A stretch of 64,000 nucleotides of DNA from assembly GCA_965242785.1 (NCBI GenBank), contig CBDETA010000004.1, positions 1,240,001 through 1,304,000 of the forward strand. Direction: 5' to 3'. Source of the DNA: Maricaulis sp965242785. Its GTDB lineage: Bacteria; Pseudomonadota; Alphaproteobacteria; Caulobacterales; Maricaulaceae. The position numbers were made by a program, and so were the translations under genes. Within the stretch, counting starts at the first letter, position 1. Each line of letters opens with the position of its first letter. The notes beneath the pieces were generated by a model. That model had not been told where the DNA came from. It did not search any database and was given only the letters and a program-made list of their open reading frames with translations. Shown piece after piece: positions 18,377 through 26,788 of this stretch.

Positions 18377-19228
18377 ATGGCTGGGCACGCCGCTAAGCAC
18401 GACTACCATCTGGTTGACCCGAGTCCGTGGCCGTTCGTCGGCTCGCTGGGCGCCTTCCTGCTGGCCGTTGGCGCGGTCGGCAACATGAAGGGTCTGGTCG
18501 GCGCGGATCACGCGCTGGCCTTCATGTATGCCGATGGCCAGTTCGGCGGCCTCATCCTCGGCTTCCTGGTCGTCATCTACACGATGATTGGCTGGTGGGG
18601 CGATGTGATCAAGGAATCGCGCGCCGGTGACCACACCCCGGTCGTCGACCTGCACCTGCGCTACGGCATGATCATGTTCATCGCGTCGGAAGTGATGTTC
18701 TTCGTGGCGTGGTTCTGGGCCTTCTTCGAATACGCCATCTTCCACGAAGTGCGCATGGATCCGGCCCTGGCCACCTGGCCGCCGGCCGGTGTCGAGACCT
18801 TCGACCCCTGGCACATTCCGCTGATGAACACGCTGATCCTGCTGCTGTCGGGCACCACGGTGACCTGGGCGCACCACGCGCTGCAGCATGGTGACCGCAA
18901 GGGTGCCAAGCTGGGCCTGTTGTTCACGGTCATCCTGGGCGCCTGTTTCACGGCCCTGCAGGTCTATGAATACTCTGAAGCCCACTTTGCCTTCTCGATG
19001 GCCGATGGCGGCAACCTCTATGGTTCCACCTTCTTCATGGCCACGGGCTTCCACGGTGCCCACGTGCTGATCGGTACCATCTTCCTGGCGGTCTGCCTGT
19101 TCCGCCTCCTGGCGGGTCAGATGTCGCCGGAGAAGCATTTCGGCCTCGAAGCTGCCGCCTGGTACTGGCACTTCGTCGACGTGGTCTGGCTCTTCCTGTT
19201 CGCCTTCGTCTACGTCGTCTTCGGCTAG
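18377..19228 (+). CDS. coxC: Cytochrome c oxidase subunit III
   Basis: 283 residues, seven membrane helices. Conserved family segments: YHLVDPSPWPFVGSLGAF, the EVMFFVAWFWAFFEYA helix, NTLILLLSGTTVTWAHHAL, and FFMATGFHGAHVLIGTIFL with its strictly conserved GFHG.HV. Completes the three-subunit core and stabilises proton uptake. Preceded by GCAGGAGA ribosome site. Begins 68 bases after ctaG. Confidence 0.96.
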   Translation: MAGHAAKHDYHLVDPSPWPFVGSLGAFLLAVGAVGNMKGLVGADHALAFMYADGQFGGLILGFLVVIYTMIGWWGDVIKESRAGDHTPVVDLHLRYGMIMFIASEVMFFVAWFWAFFEYAIFHEVRMDPALATWPPAGVETFDPWHIPLMNTLILLLSGTTVTWAHHALQHGDRKGAKLGLLFTVILGACFTALQVYEYSEAHFAFSMADGGNLYGSTFFMATGFHGAHVLIGTIFLAVCLFRLLAGQMSPEKHFGLEAAAWYWHFVDVVWLFLFAFVYVVFG

Positions 19229-19241
19229 GCGGACGCCCTGC

Positions 19242-19601
19242 ATGGACCGACCCTCTCCTCTCCAGGCCGGCGTCTCCGGACGCTGCCCGGATTGCGGAGA
19301 GGGCGCCATGTTCGACGGACTTCTCAGATTGGCGCCGCGCTGTGATGTGTGCGGCGCCGATTTTGAATCTGCCGATGTCGGCGACGGGGCCTCGGTCTTC
19401 GTGCTCTTCATCGTCGGATTTCTCGCGGTCGTGCTCTACCTCCTGGTCGAGGTCGCCTTCCGTCCGCCCTGGTGGGGGCATTTGCTGATACAGCTGCCCG
19501 TCATTCCGGTGCTTTCGATCGCATTCCTGCGGCCCATCAAGGGCCTGCTGTTTGCCCTGCAATTCCGCCACGACGCCCAGGAAGCCCGGCTGGACGACTA
19601 G
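19242..19601 (+). CDS. DUF983 family protein (zinc-ribbon plus membrane helices)
   Basis: 119 residues. Two Cys pairs, GRCPDCGEG and RCDVCGADF, form a probable zinc ribbon at residues 14-41, followed by two membrane helices (SVFVLFIVGFLAVVLYLLVEV and HLLIQLPVIPVLSIAFL). DUF983 genes regularly sit between coxC and SURF1 in alphaproteobacteria, which suggests a role in oxidase biogenesis, though none is proven. It starts 13 bases after coxC. Confidence 0.9.
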   Translation: MDRPSPLQAGVSGRCPDCGEGAMFDGLLRLAPRCDVCGADFESADVGDGASVFVLFIVGFLAVVLYLLVEVAFRPPWWGHLLIQLPVIPVLSIAFLRPIKGLLFALQFRHDAQEARLDD

Positions 19602-19631
19602 TGGCGCTCCGCCCCAAGCGAGCCTGTCGAC

Positions 19632-20324
19632 ATGCTGCATTTCCGCCCGCTGCCCCTGCTCACCCTGCTCAGCCTGCCAGCCCTGGCCCTGTTGCTGACC
19701 CTGGGCACCTGGCAGGTCCAGCGCATGCAGTGGAAGGCCGACCGTATCGCCGCCTATGAGGCGCGCGCGTCTGTCACCAGCTTCAGGGAGGCCGCCTGTG
19801 CCGGCTTCGAAGGCAGTTTTGGCCCGCGCGTGACCGGTCCGGCTCCGCTCACCGGCGCGACCCTGCGCTACTACCAGCTGCGCGATGTCGCCGGCTGGGT
19901 CCGCCTGGGCGCGATCCGCCTGCCGGCCTGCGACGGGAGCGGCGAAGACCACTACCTGCTGGTCGAGGCCGCGTTCGAACCCCTGCTGGCGGCCCCGCGC
20001 CGCACCCCCTCGGCCTGGCGCATTGAAACCCTGCCGCAGCCGGGCTTCTTCACCTCCGGCAACGAAGCGGATACCAATCAGTGGTACCGTATGGATCCTG
20101 CCGCCATGGCCGAAGCCCTGGGCGTCGCCACAGACCGCATCCTGCCGGTCTGGGCGAGCGCTGACGAAGGCTTGCCCCTGGCGCTGGCACAGACCCCGCC
20201 CGAGCGGCATTTCGGCTATGCGATCACCTGGTATGGGCTGGCGTTGGCGCTGATCGGGGTCTATCTCGCCCTCCACCTCAAGGGCGGGCGGCTAAAACGG
20301 GGCGGGCCAAACCGCTTGAAATGA
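19632..20324 (+). CDS. SURF1 family cytochrome oxidase biogenesis protein
   Basis: 230 residues with the typical layout: an N-terminal membrane helix ending in LGTWQVQRMQWK, a periplasmic domain, and a C-terminal helix beginning FGYAITWYGLALALIG. SURF1 proteins help insert haem a into subunit I. As expected for the family, both helices carry the conserved W residues. The loop is slightly divergent (a Cys pair around CAGFEGS and LPACDGSG is not universal). Last clear oxidase-assembly gene of the operon. Confidence 0.92.
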   Translation: MLHFRPLPLLTLLSLPALALLLTLGTWQVQRMQWKADRIAAYEARASVTSFREAACAGFEGSFGPRVTGPAPLTGATLRYYQLRDVAGWVRLGAIRLPACDGSGEDHYLLVEAAFEPLLAAPRRTPSAWRIETLPQPGFFTSGNEADTNQWYRMDPAAMAEALGVATDRILPVWASADEGLPLALAQTPPERHFGYAITWYGLALALIGVYLALHLKGGRLKRGGPNRLK

Positions 20325-20343
20325 TGTAGAGAAGGCGGCCTTG

Positions 20344-20952
20344 ATGAGCCGCCCGGACAGGAGAGTGGCAACGGTGGCAGTCTGGCGCGAAACCACGTGG
20401 GACGAGACGCTGATCGGCGAGGGCGTGCGGCTGCGCGCGCCGCGCTACGAGGATTACGACGCTTGGGCGCGCCTTCGCAGCGCCAGCCGCTCGCACACCG
20501 AACCCTGGGAACCTGCCTGGACCGCCGATGAGCTCTCCAAGGGCGCCTTCCGCCGCCGCATAGAACGCTATGACGCCGACCGCACCGCCGGTGTCGGTTA
20601 TCCCTTCTTTGTTCTGCGCGCCCGAGACAATGTCCTTCTGGGCGCCTGCAATCTCAACAATGTCCGCCGCGGCGTGCTGCAGAGCGGTGATATCGGCTAC
20701 TGGATCGGCAGCCCCTATGTGCGCCATGGCCACACCCGCGCCGCCGTGCGCCGTGTCCTGGCCTTCGCCTTTGACGAGCTGCGCTTGCACCGGGTCGAGG
20801 CGGCCTGCCAGCCGGCCAACAAGGCCTCGCGCCGCCTCCTGGAAGGTGTCGGCTTCCAGCATGAGGGCCTGGCCCGCGCCTATCTCAACATCGCCGGGGA
20901 ATGGCGTGACCATGAGCGCTTTGCCATCCTGGCCAGCGATCCGCGCCCATGA
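20344..20952 (+). CDS. GNAT family N-acetyltransferase, RimJ/RimL type
   Basis: About 202 residues. Typical RimJ features: RLRAPRYEDYDAWARLR near the N-terminus, then YWIGSPYVRHGHTRAAVRRVLAFAFDEL (acetyl-CoA binding loop, degenerate R/Q-x-x-G-x-G/A), and the C-terminal HRVEAACQPANKASRRLLEGVGFQHEG. Probably acetylates a protein N-terminus such as a ribosomal protein. ATG 20344 is used; 19 bases separate it from SURF1, and its stop overlaps the EAL gene (ATGA at 20949). Confidence 0.88.
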   Translation: MSRPDRRVATVAVWRETTWDETLIGEGVRLRAPRYEDYDAWARLRSASRSHTEPWEPAWTADELSKGAFRRRIERYDADRTAGVGYPFFVLRARDNVLLGACNLNNVRRGVLQSGDIGYWIGSPYVRHGHTRAAVRRVLAFAFDELRLHRVEAACQPANKASRRLLEGVGFQHEGLARAYLNIAGEWRDHERFAILASDPRP

Positions 20953-22085
20953 CCGAAGCCGGGTTTGAAGCCGGGGTCCGCGCCGCCGGCGCTGTTGCCT
21001 TTGCCTGTGACATGGCCGCCGACCGCCTGCGCCTGACCGGCGACATTGCGGCCTTCGATCTCGGCGAGGCCGAGATGGGCTGCCAGGCCTTCTTCAACCG
21101 CCTGGGCCCGGCCGATCAGTCCCGGCTGGAAAAGGCCCTGGCCGGCGACCGGATCGACATCCGCCTGCGCGTGATCGGCGACAGCGGCAATCTCGCCTAT
21201 CTGCGCCTGATGGGCCGCCGCGTCACCGAGACCCGCGTGGAAGGCCTGATGACCCCGGCCGGCACCACGCTGCATGCCGCTGATCGCATCAGCGAGGAAC
21301 ACGCCCTGGCCAACGGGCTCGAGGCGGGTGAGGTGATGGCCTGGTATCAGCCCATCATCGACCTGGCCACCGGCCGCCTGGCCGGCTTCGAGGCCCTGGC
21401 GCGCTGGGACCGGCCCGGCGTTGGTGTTCTCTCGCCCGACGAATTCCTCGACATGGCCGATGATCTCGACCTCCTGGAGCGCCTCTCCACCCGCGTCCGC
21501 GAAACCGCCGCCGCTGACCTTTCCTCCTGGCGCAAGGCTCACCCGGCTGCCGCCGGCCTCTTCGTCAGCGCCAATGCCACCGTCAGCGAACTCGTCGACC
21601 CGGCCTTCTGCGACCAGCTGATCGCCGCGGTCCGCGAAGCCGAACTGCCCGCTGGCGCCTTCAAGCTGGAGATCGCCGAGACCGAGATCATGCGCGACCC
21701 GGACCGCGCCGCGACCGCCATGGAGCGCCTGTCCGCCGCCGGCATTTCCCTTGCGCTCGACGATTTCGGCACCGGCTATTCCTCACTCGCCCGCCTCGAC
21801 ATGCTGCCCTTCGACATCGTCAAGATCGACCGCTATTTCGTGCGCGCCATGAGCGGCGATGAAAGCGCTGGCACGGTCGTTAAATCCGTCATCCAACTGG
21901 CCACCCATTTCGGCATGAAGGTCGTCGCCGAAGGCGTGGAAAGCGAAGCCGCCGCCGCCCAGCTCAAAGCCGCCGGCTGCCAATTCTCCCAAGGATTCCG
22001 CTATGCCGGCGCGCTGTCCCCGGATGCGGCCGAGGCGGCGCTGGTGAAGGGTCTGGAAGGACGGTTCGGTCCGGTTGCGGGGTGA
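20949..22085 (+). CDS. EAL domain cyclic-di-GMP phosphodiesterase
   Basis: 378 residues. A short N-terminal sensory region of about 115 residues (PAS-like, not firmly assigned) precedes an EAL domain. Catalytic features appear intact: FEALARWDRP for EAL, the asparagine in FVSANATVSEL, LEIAETEIM, LALDDFGTGYSSL (metal-binding DD), VKIDRYFV and VVAEGVESE. It should hydrolyse c-di-GMP and so favour motility over attachment. No membrane helix, so it is cytosolic. Coupled to the GNAT gene by a four-base overlap. Confidence 0.9.
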   Translation: MTEAGFEAGVRAAGAVAFACDMAADRLRLTGDIAAFDLGEAEMGCQAFFNRLGPADQSRLEKALAGDRIDIRLRVIGDSGNLAYLRLMGRRVTETRVEGLMTPAGTTLHAADRISEEHALANGLEAGEVMAWYQPIIDLATGRLAGFEALARWDRPGVGVLSPDEFLDMADDLDLLERLSTRVRETAAADLSSWRKAHPAAAGLFVSANATVSELVDPAFCDQLIAAVREAELPAGAFKLEIAETEIMRDPDRAATAMERLSAAGISLALDDFGTGYSSLARLDMLPFDIVKIDRYFVRAMSGDESAGTVVKSVIQLATHFGMKVVAEGVESEAAAAQLKAAGCQFSQGFRYAGALSPDAAEAALVKGLEGRFGPVAG

Positions 22086-22111
22086 TCGGGGGAATACACT
22101 AGCCCAATCCC

Positions 22112-22210
22112 CATTTCTCCCGGCCACAGCCCGGCCAAGCCGGGCGGAGAGCCGGGACCTCCCGACCCACCACCTCTCTTGCTGTTTCCAACAAAGGTCC
22201 CGGATAGCGC
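22112..22210. repeat. GC-rich intergenic repeat, family A copy 1
   Basis: Shares an almost identical core with copy 2 at 22695: CATTTCTCCCGGCC, then CAGCCCGGC, then GGGCGGAGAGCCGGGACCTCC, a less similar middle, and a right end with GGT(C/T)CCGGATAGCGC. The left part is itself a hairpin (CCCGGC against GCCGGG). No ORF. A dispersed palindromic repeat is the simplest reading. Confidence 0.7.
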
Positions 22211-22218
22211 CGTCACGA

Positions 22219-22292
22219 GGGACATGTACCTCCGGTACGTGTCCCGAAAAGCCGTTCTCCCAGCCGGGACACGGACCAAAGGTCCATGTCCC
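22219..22292. repeat. Two successive near-perfect hairpins
   Basis: Hairpin 1: arms 22219-22230 and 22234-22245; hairpin 2: arms 22266-22277 and 22281-22292. Each has 12-bp arms with one mismatch and a 3-base loop, and both begin GGGACA and end TGTCCC. They directly follow repeat A copy 1 and may belong to it, but copy 2 lacks them. Confidence 0.6.
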
Positions 22293-22694
22293 TCACCAGT
22301 GGCGCGCCAGATGCGCCGCTATCCACGCCTTGAACATGCGAAAGCAACCTCGCATCGGTGCCCTGAAGAGCCCTCAAGGCTCGGAAACAAAACGTGTTTT
22401 TCTTATTCTCCCTGAGTAGGCGCCGCGAAACCTTATCCCCACCCCCGCCGGGCACCGTACAATCCTCCCACGTTCCCGCTGCCGCTGTGCACAGGCGTGA
22501 CGGGACGGGTGGCGCTGACGCGGGTCTGGCCGGACCGTGTCTTAATCGGCTTCACCGGGTTGCAGACGGTCCGGACGGACAGTGACTACCCAAGCCTATA
22601 CCGACATCCCGAAAGGATCGTCTGCAATGCCCCCACCGCCGGCGCGAGAGCGCCTGGCGCTGAAAGTGCTTCCCTGAAGCAGACCGCCTGCGCA
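22293..22694. other. Non-coding interval between repeat A copies
   Basis: About 400 bases with only short frames that lack ribosome sites or recognisable protein sequence. A small hairpin with T-rich sequence lies near 22375-22415. I see no gene here. Confidence 0.5.
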
Positions 22695-22795
22695 CATTTC
22701 TCCCGGCCGCAGCCCGGCAACCGCCGGGCGGAGAGCCGGGACCTCCTGACCCACGGCCTCGCTCGCCGCATCCAATGAGAGGTTCCGGATAGCGC
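22695..22795. repeat. GC-rich intergenic repeat, family A copy 2
   Basis: Second copy of the repeat described at 22112, in the same orientation, with the same CATTTCTCCCGGCC start and GGGCGGAGAGCCGGGACCTCC core and ending in GGTTCCGGATAGCGC. Differs by small insertions and substitutions. Confidence 0.7.
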
Positions 22796-23021
22796 TGCGC
22801 GCTTCCGGGAAAAAAGCGTGTGCGGTTTGAGGTCGAAGCGGATTGAAAGGTCGGCCGTAGAAATACGTCGCGCCCCGCGCGACGCCCCTTCATTGATCCC
22901 TTGCCGGGATTTCGCCTCGGGATGAATGGGGACGGCTGCGCCTGCGGCGCGAGCGTTGAAAGATGGGCGCAGCTTTGCCGCTTTGTGCCTCGTGATCAGA
23001 GCCTGCGGCCGCGCCCCGTGC
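22796..23021. other. Non-coding interval with inverted repeats
   Basis: Contains CGTCGCG/CGCGACG around 22866-22884 and an imperfect inverted repeat 22885-22900 / 22919-22931 (CCCC..CATT..ATCCC against GGGATGAATGGGG). No convincing coding sequence. It could include a terminator for the minus-strand DUF3775 gene. Confidence 0.4.
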
Positions 23022-23420
23022 CTACGCCTCGTCGTAGACGTCCGCCTCGATCACGGCGTCCAGGCCCATTTCCAGATAGTCGCCCAGCATGGGCGCGCCC
23101 AGGAGGTATTCGGCGGTGGAGCCGGAACGGCGGGCGCGGGCTTCGCGCACGGCCTGGGGAAAGTCCGGCCCGTCATAATCGCCGCGGCCGATCCAGTAGA
23201 GCGCGACGAGTTCGGCCTCCGCCTCCTCGTCCAGGCTTTCCACCCAGTCCTCGATTTCCGAGCGGATCGGGTCGAGATCGCCGGTGGTCAGATTTTCCAC
23301 CGCATCGGTTTCCGAGCTGTCGGGATCCCGTTCCAGCTCGAAATCGTCGATCTGTTCCTTGCTGTCATAGGCGCGGGCCCGGAGGATGAGATTGCGGACC
23401 GTCTGTTCTGCGATGTTCAT
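23022..23420 (-). CDS. DUF3775 family protein
   Basis: 132 residues, acidic. Segments matching DUF3775 are NLILRARAYDSKEQIDDFE, an ENLTTGDLDPIRSEIEDWVESLDEEAEAELVALYWIGRGDY block, and STAEYLLGAPMLGDYLEMGLDA near the end. ATG 23420 (MNIAEQTV) is chosen because AAGAAGG precedes it; an upstream frame to 23450 is not conserved. Soluble, function unknown; the family is widespread in alphaproteobacteria. Confidence 0.85.
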   Translation of the reverse strand: MNIAEQTVRNLILRARAYDSKEQIDDFELERDPDSSETDAVENLTTGDLDPIRSEIEDWVESLDEEAEAELVALYWIGRGDYDGPDFPQAVREARARRSGSTAEYLLGAPMLGDYLEMGLDAVIEADVYDEA

Positions 23421-23534
23421 GACGGGTGACCTTCTTGCTGTCCCTGACACGATGAACGCTACGCAACGGCAGGCAGACTAGCACGGATTGGCGGCGCTGT
23501 GACCTTGGAAGCGATTGCGGCTTTACTCCATAAT

Positions 23535-23550
23535 TAGAATGAGTATTCTA
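23535..23550. promoter_or_regulatory. Inverted repeat upstream of the TetR gene, candidate operator
   Basis: TAGAAT-GAGT-ATTCTA is a perfect 6-bp-arm dyad ending 19 bases before the TetR ATG, in an AT-rich patch of otherwise GC-rich DNA. TetR regulators usually bind such dyads and repress their own genes. Confidence 0.5.
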
Positions 23551-23569
23551 GTTCTGGATAGAGTCAGGA

Positions 23570-24184
23570 ATGCCCATGCAGGTGCCGACACAACAGCGCA
23601 GCCGCGAGACCCTGGACCGCATCGTCCGGGCGGCGCAGGCCTGTCTGGAGCGGGCGGCGTGGGCCGATGTGACGATCCAGGACATCTGCCGGGCGGCTCC
23701 CGCTTCGGTGGGAAGCTTCTACGCGCGCTTTCCCGACAAGGACGCGCTGCTGGACCATCTGGATGAAGGCTATACGGCCGAGTTGCTCGCCACCGCCGAT
23801 GAGATCGAAGAGGCGCTGGTCGCCGCGCCGGACCTGGTGACGGCCCTGGAGATCCTGGTGAGACGGTTTCAGGACTTTTATGCCCGGCGCCGCGGTGTGG
23901 CCCGCGCCGTCATCCTGCGGGCCCGCAGTGGTGATGCCGCAGCCGCAGGCCGCACGCGGGCGATGACGCCGGTCTTTGCCCGCCTGGTGGACCGGCTGGT
24001 GCGATTTCCCGAACTGACCGGTTCGCGGGCGGACCTTGCCGACGCGCTGGCGCTGTCCTTCCACGCCGTGCGCGAAGCCGTGCTCAACCCGCAATCCCTG
24101 GACCATTCGATCCCCGATGAGCGCCTGGTCGCGGTGACGGTGCGCATGCTGCACCTGCATCTGACGACCCCGAATGCCCGGTAG
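23570..24184 (+). CDS. TetR/AcrR family transcriptional regulator
   Basis: 204 residues. N-terminal helix-turn-helix at about 12-60 (RETLDRIVRAAQACLERAAWADVTIQDICRAA, then ASVGSFYARFPDKDALLDHL, the classic TetR recognition helix). The C-terminal ligand domain is helical and unassigned. A perfect dyad lies just upstream. Its likely target besides itself is the serine hydrolase gene that follows 28 bases downstream on the same strand. Confidence 0.9.
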   Translation: MPMQVPTQQRSRETLDRIVRAAQACLERAAWADVTIQDICRAAPASVGSFYARFPDKDALLDHLDEGYTAELLATADEIEEALVAAPDLVTALEILVRRFQDFYARRRGVARAVILRARSGDAAAAGRTRAMTPVFARLVDRLVRFPELTGSRADLADALALSFHAVREAVLNPQSLDHSIPDERLVAVTVRMLHLHLTTPNAR

Positions 24185-24212
24185 GCCGCGGCCGCAGACC
24201 TGAAAGAGACCG

Positions 24213-26099
24213 ATGATGTTTTTTGCGTACCGCCTGATCGCCTGTCTCGCCAGCCTGGTTGATTGCCTTGCCATGTCGGCCGCGGCACAAACCGGCGCTC
24301 AGGCGAACCCGGAAGCACTGAGAGAGGCTGTGGCGGACTTCATCGCCCGCGAACAGGCCGAGCACGATATTCCCGGCGTTGTGGTGGTGATTGTCGAGGC
24401 CGGGCACACGGTTCTGCTGGAAGGCTATGGCACGGCCCGCCTGGAGGATGGCCTGCCGATGACGCCCGACACGATCGTGCGCGCCGGGTCGGTCTCCAAA
24501 CTCATGACGTCGCTGGCCGTCCTGCGCTGGTTGGAGGCCGCGGGCATCAGTATCGACGCGCCGGTTGCCGACTATCTGGGCTCGCTGGACCTGCCGCGCG
24601 TGGCGGCTTCGCGCGCCAGCTTTCGCGATTATCTCACGCACACAGCCGGTTTCGACGATTCCATCGAAGACCTGCACACTTATGACCGATCCGACTGGCA
24701 GGATCTGGCGGCTACGCTGCGCAGCCGGGATGCCGGGCCGGTCGCGGCGCCCGGACGAGCCGTGGCCTATAGCAGCTGGCCTCTGGCCATTCTCGGCGCG
24801 GTTCTGGAGGAGCAGACCGGCCAGTCCTTTGAGGCTTTCATGGAGGCGTCCGTCTTCGGTCCACTGGCCATGGACGCTTCCAGCTTCGCCGCAGATCGCG
24901 AGGACTACGGCGCGGGTTTGCCCCAGGCTCGCGGTTATCGCATGGCGGACGGGCAGGTGATGGCGACCTATCCGTTCAACCATGTCCGCCTTCCCCCCGG
25001 CATCGCCCTGCGGACAACGGGGCGGGACATGGCGCGCTTTCTCGAAGCGGCTCTGGCCGGGGACAGTGCGCTTCCTGAACCGGTCTGGACGCAGTTCCAG
25101 GCACCGCAACTGGCGCACTATCCCGGCGCGCGTGGCCGCGCCCTAGGTCCGTCAGAGCGGTTTGACCATGGCTACCGGGCGCTTTGGCATGACGGGAACG
25201 GGCTGGGGTTTGTGAACCGGGCCTATTGGATTCCCGAGGCGGATTTCGGCTTCTTCATCAGCCTCAATCACGCCCTGATGGAACCGGGGCCGCAGGTGTC
25301 CGACGCCGCCCTGCTGGTCAACCGGTTCACCGATTTCATCCTGGACGCGCGTTTGCCGGAAGGCGATGCCAGCACGGAGACGGCGGTTTATCCGCGCTAT
25401 CTGGTGGATGACGCGGTGTGCGACGATCTGCCGGAGGGCGCCGTGAATGGCTTCTACCGCCCGGCCAATTATCCGCGCCGGACGCTGGGGCGGATTGCGA
25501 GCCTGTTTGACGGGCTGGATCTGCGCCTGTCGGGCCCGGCCTTGCAGGCCGGTGCCACGACTTACCGGTCCGTGGACGGAAGCTGCCGCTGGCAGTCGGA
25601 CGCTGGACGTGTCATCGCCTGGCAGCCCGGCACGCAGGCCGAGCCGCCCCTTGTGTATCTGGGGGCCGGCGCCTTTTCGCGCGCGCCGTGGTTTGAGACG
25701 CCTCGCGCCCAGGCCATCTTTGCCGGCCTGGTTCTGGTGGGCGGCCTGGGGGTGAGTGCGGGCTGGTTGCTGGCGGGCCCGTTGTCCAGAGCGCGCCGCG
25801 GGATCTGGGCATTAAGCGCCGCCTTGCCGGTCTCCGGCCTGGCGGTCACGGTGTGGATGCTGATGCAGATGGATCCGCAGGATCTGTTTCTGGACCGGCT
25901 GGGAGCGTTGACCGGTGTGGTGCCCGGACTTCTGTTGAGCGCCATCGCCGGCGCGGTGGCGCTGGTCTGGCCCGGTCCTGCCGCCGAGCGGGCGGTACGC
26001 GGGTCGATCACCCTGCGCGTACTGGCCGTGGCGCAGATCGCGGTGGCGGTTCTGGGCCTGTGGCTGGCCGTGACCTGGAACCTGCCGGGAACGCCTTAG
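24213..26099 (+). CDS. Membrane-bound class C beta-lactamase-fold serine hydrolase
   Basis: 628 residues. Signal peptide, then a beta-lactamase/PBP4*-type domain: active-site SVSK at residues 93-96 (AGSVSKLMTS), second element YSS at 186-188 where the family usually has Y-x-N, and HDGNGLGF as a KTG-like third element. A linker domain follows, and the last ~130 residues hold about four membrane helices (FAGLVLVGGLGVSAGWLLAG onwards). This architecture fits D-aminopeptidase or esterase-like relatives rather than a resistance enzyme. Possibly controlled by the TetR gene upstream. Confidence 0.85.
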   Translation: MMFFAYRLIACLASLVDCLAMSAAAQTGAQANPEALREAVADFIAREQAEHDIPGVVVVIVEAGHTVLLEGYGTARLEDGLPMTPDTIVRAGSVSKLMTSLAVLRWLEAAGISIDAPVADYLGSLDLPRVAASRASFRDYLTHTAGFDDSIEDLHTYDRSDWQDLAATLRSRDAGPVAAPGRAVAYSSWPLAILGAVLEEQTGQSFEAFMEASVFGPLAMDASSFAADREDYGAGLPQARGYRMADGQVMATYPFNHVRLPPGIALRTTGRDMARFLEAALAGDSALPEPVWTQFQAPQLAHYPGARGRALGPSERFDHGYRALWHDGNGLGFVNRAYWIPEADFGFFISLNHALMEPGPQVSDAALLVNRFTDFILDARLPEGDASTETAVYPRYLVDDAVCDDLPEGAVNGFYRPANYPRRTLGRIASLFDGLDLRLSGPALQAGATTYRSVDGSCRWQSDAGRVIAWQPGTQAEPPLVYLGAGAFSRAPWFETPRAQAIFAGLVLVGGLGVSAGWLLAGPLSRARRGIWALSAALPVSGLAVTVWMLMQMDPQDLFLDRLGALTGVVPGLLLSAIAGAVALVWPGPAAERAVRGSITLRVLAVAQIAVAVLGLWLAVTWNLPGTP

Positions 26100-26221
26100 T
26101 CGCCAATAATGGTCGGGCCGCGCTTTCGCCGGGCGCTCCCCAGCCGAGTCAAGACTTGGTTAAGGTGGAATCAGCAGGATGGGGCTGGTAGTGATTCACT
26201 TGTCGCAGCTCGCGAGACCCC

Positions 26222-26728
26222 ATGTCCGGCAGCTTTGATCGCATCCGCGTTCTTATCGTGGAAGACAATGCGCACATGTCGACCATCCTGCGGACCATCC
26301 TGCAGGGGTTCGGCGTGCGCACGATCGTGGAAGTGCGCGATGCGGCTGACGCCTTCGAGACCATGCGCGACGTCAATCCGGACTTTGCCCTGGTCGACTA
26401 CATGCTGGGCGATCTCAACGGGCTTGAATTCACCCGTCTTGTGCGCACGGCGTCGGACAGTGCCAACAAATACCTGCCCATCATCATGGTCACCGGCCAC
26501 ACAGACCGCTCCAAGGTGATCGAGGCGATCAATGCCGGGGTCAACGAGTACCTCGCCAAGCCTGTCCGCCCGGTCGACCTCTTTCATCGGATCACCGCCC
26601 TGATCGAGCGGCCGCGCCGCTTCATCAAGGCCTCAACCTATTTCGGCCCGGACCGCCGTCGTCGCCAGGATCCGCGTTTCTCTGGCCCCTGGCGCCGCTC
26701 AACGGACGAGGAAGCCGCCGCCGGCTAG
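26222..26728 (+). CDS. Single-domain response regulator with basic C-terminal tail
   Basis: 168 residues. Receiver domain at about 8-130: acidic pair E14-D15, phosphoacceptor D59 in FALVDYMLGDLNG, Thr in IIMVTGHTD and Lys in YLAKPVRP. The tail (FHRITALIERPRRFIKA, then YFGPDRRRRQDPR) is a conserved extension seen in alphaproteobacterial relatives, not an output domain I recognise. No kinase is adjacent. Confidence 0.88.
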   Translation: MSGSFDRIRVLIVEDNAHMSTILRTILQGFGVRTIVEVRDAADAFETMRDVNPDFALVDYMLGDLNGLEFTRLVRTASDSANKYLPIIMVTGHTDRSKVIEAINAGVNEYLAKPVRPVDLFHRITALIERPRRFIKASTYFGPDRRRRQDPRFSGPWRRSTDEEAAAG

Positions 26729-26788
26729 GCAGGGACCGCCTGTTCCTGCGTGGTTCCTCCCTCTCAGAGATCCGTCACATCAGCCGTT

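Noticed and set aside
24213..26099. Antibiotic resistance beta-lactamase
   Set aside because: Motifs and the membrane C-terminus fit PBP4*/esterase-like hydrolases; nothing shows beta-lactam hydrolysis.
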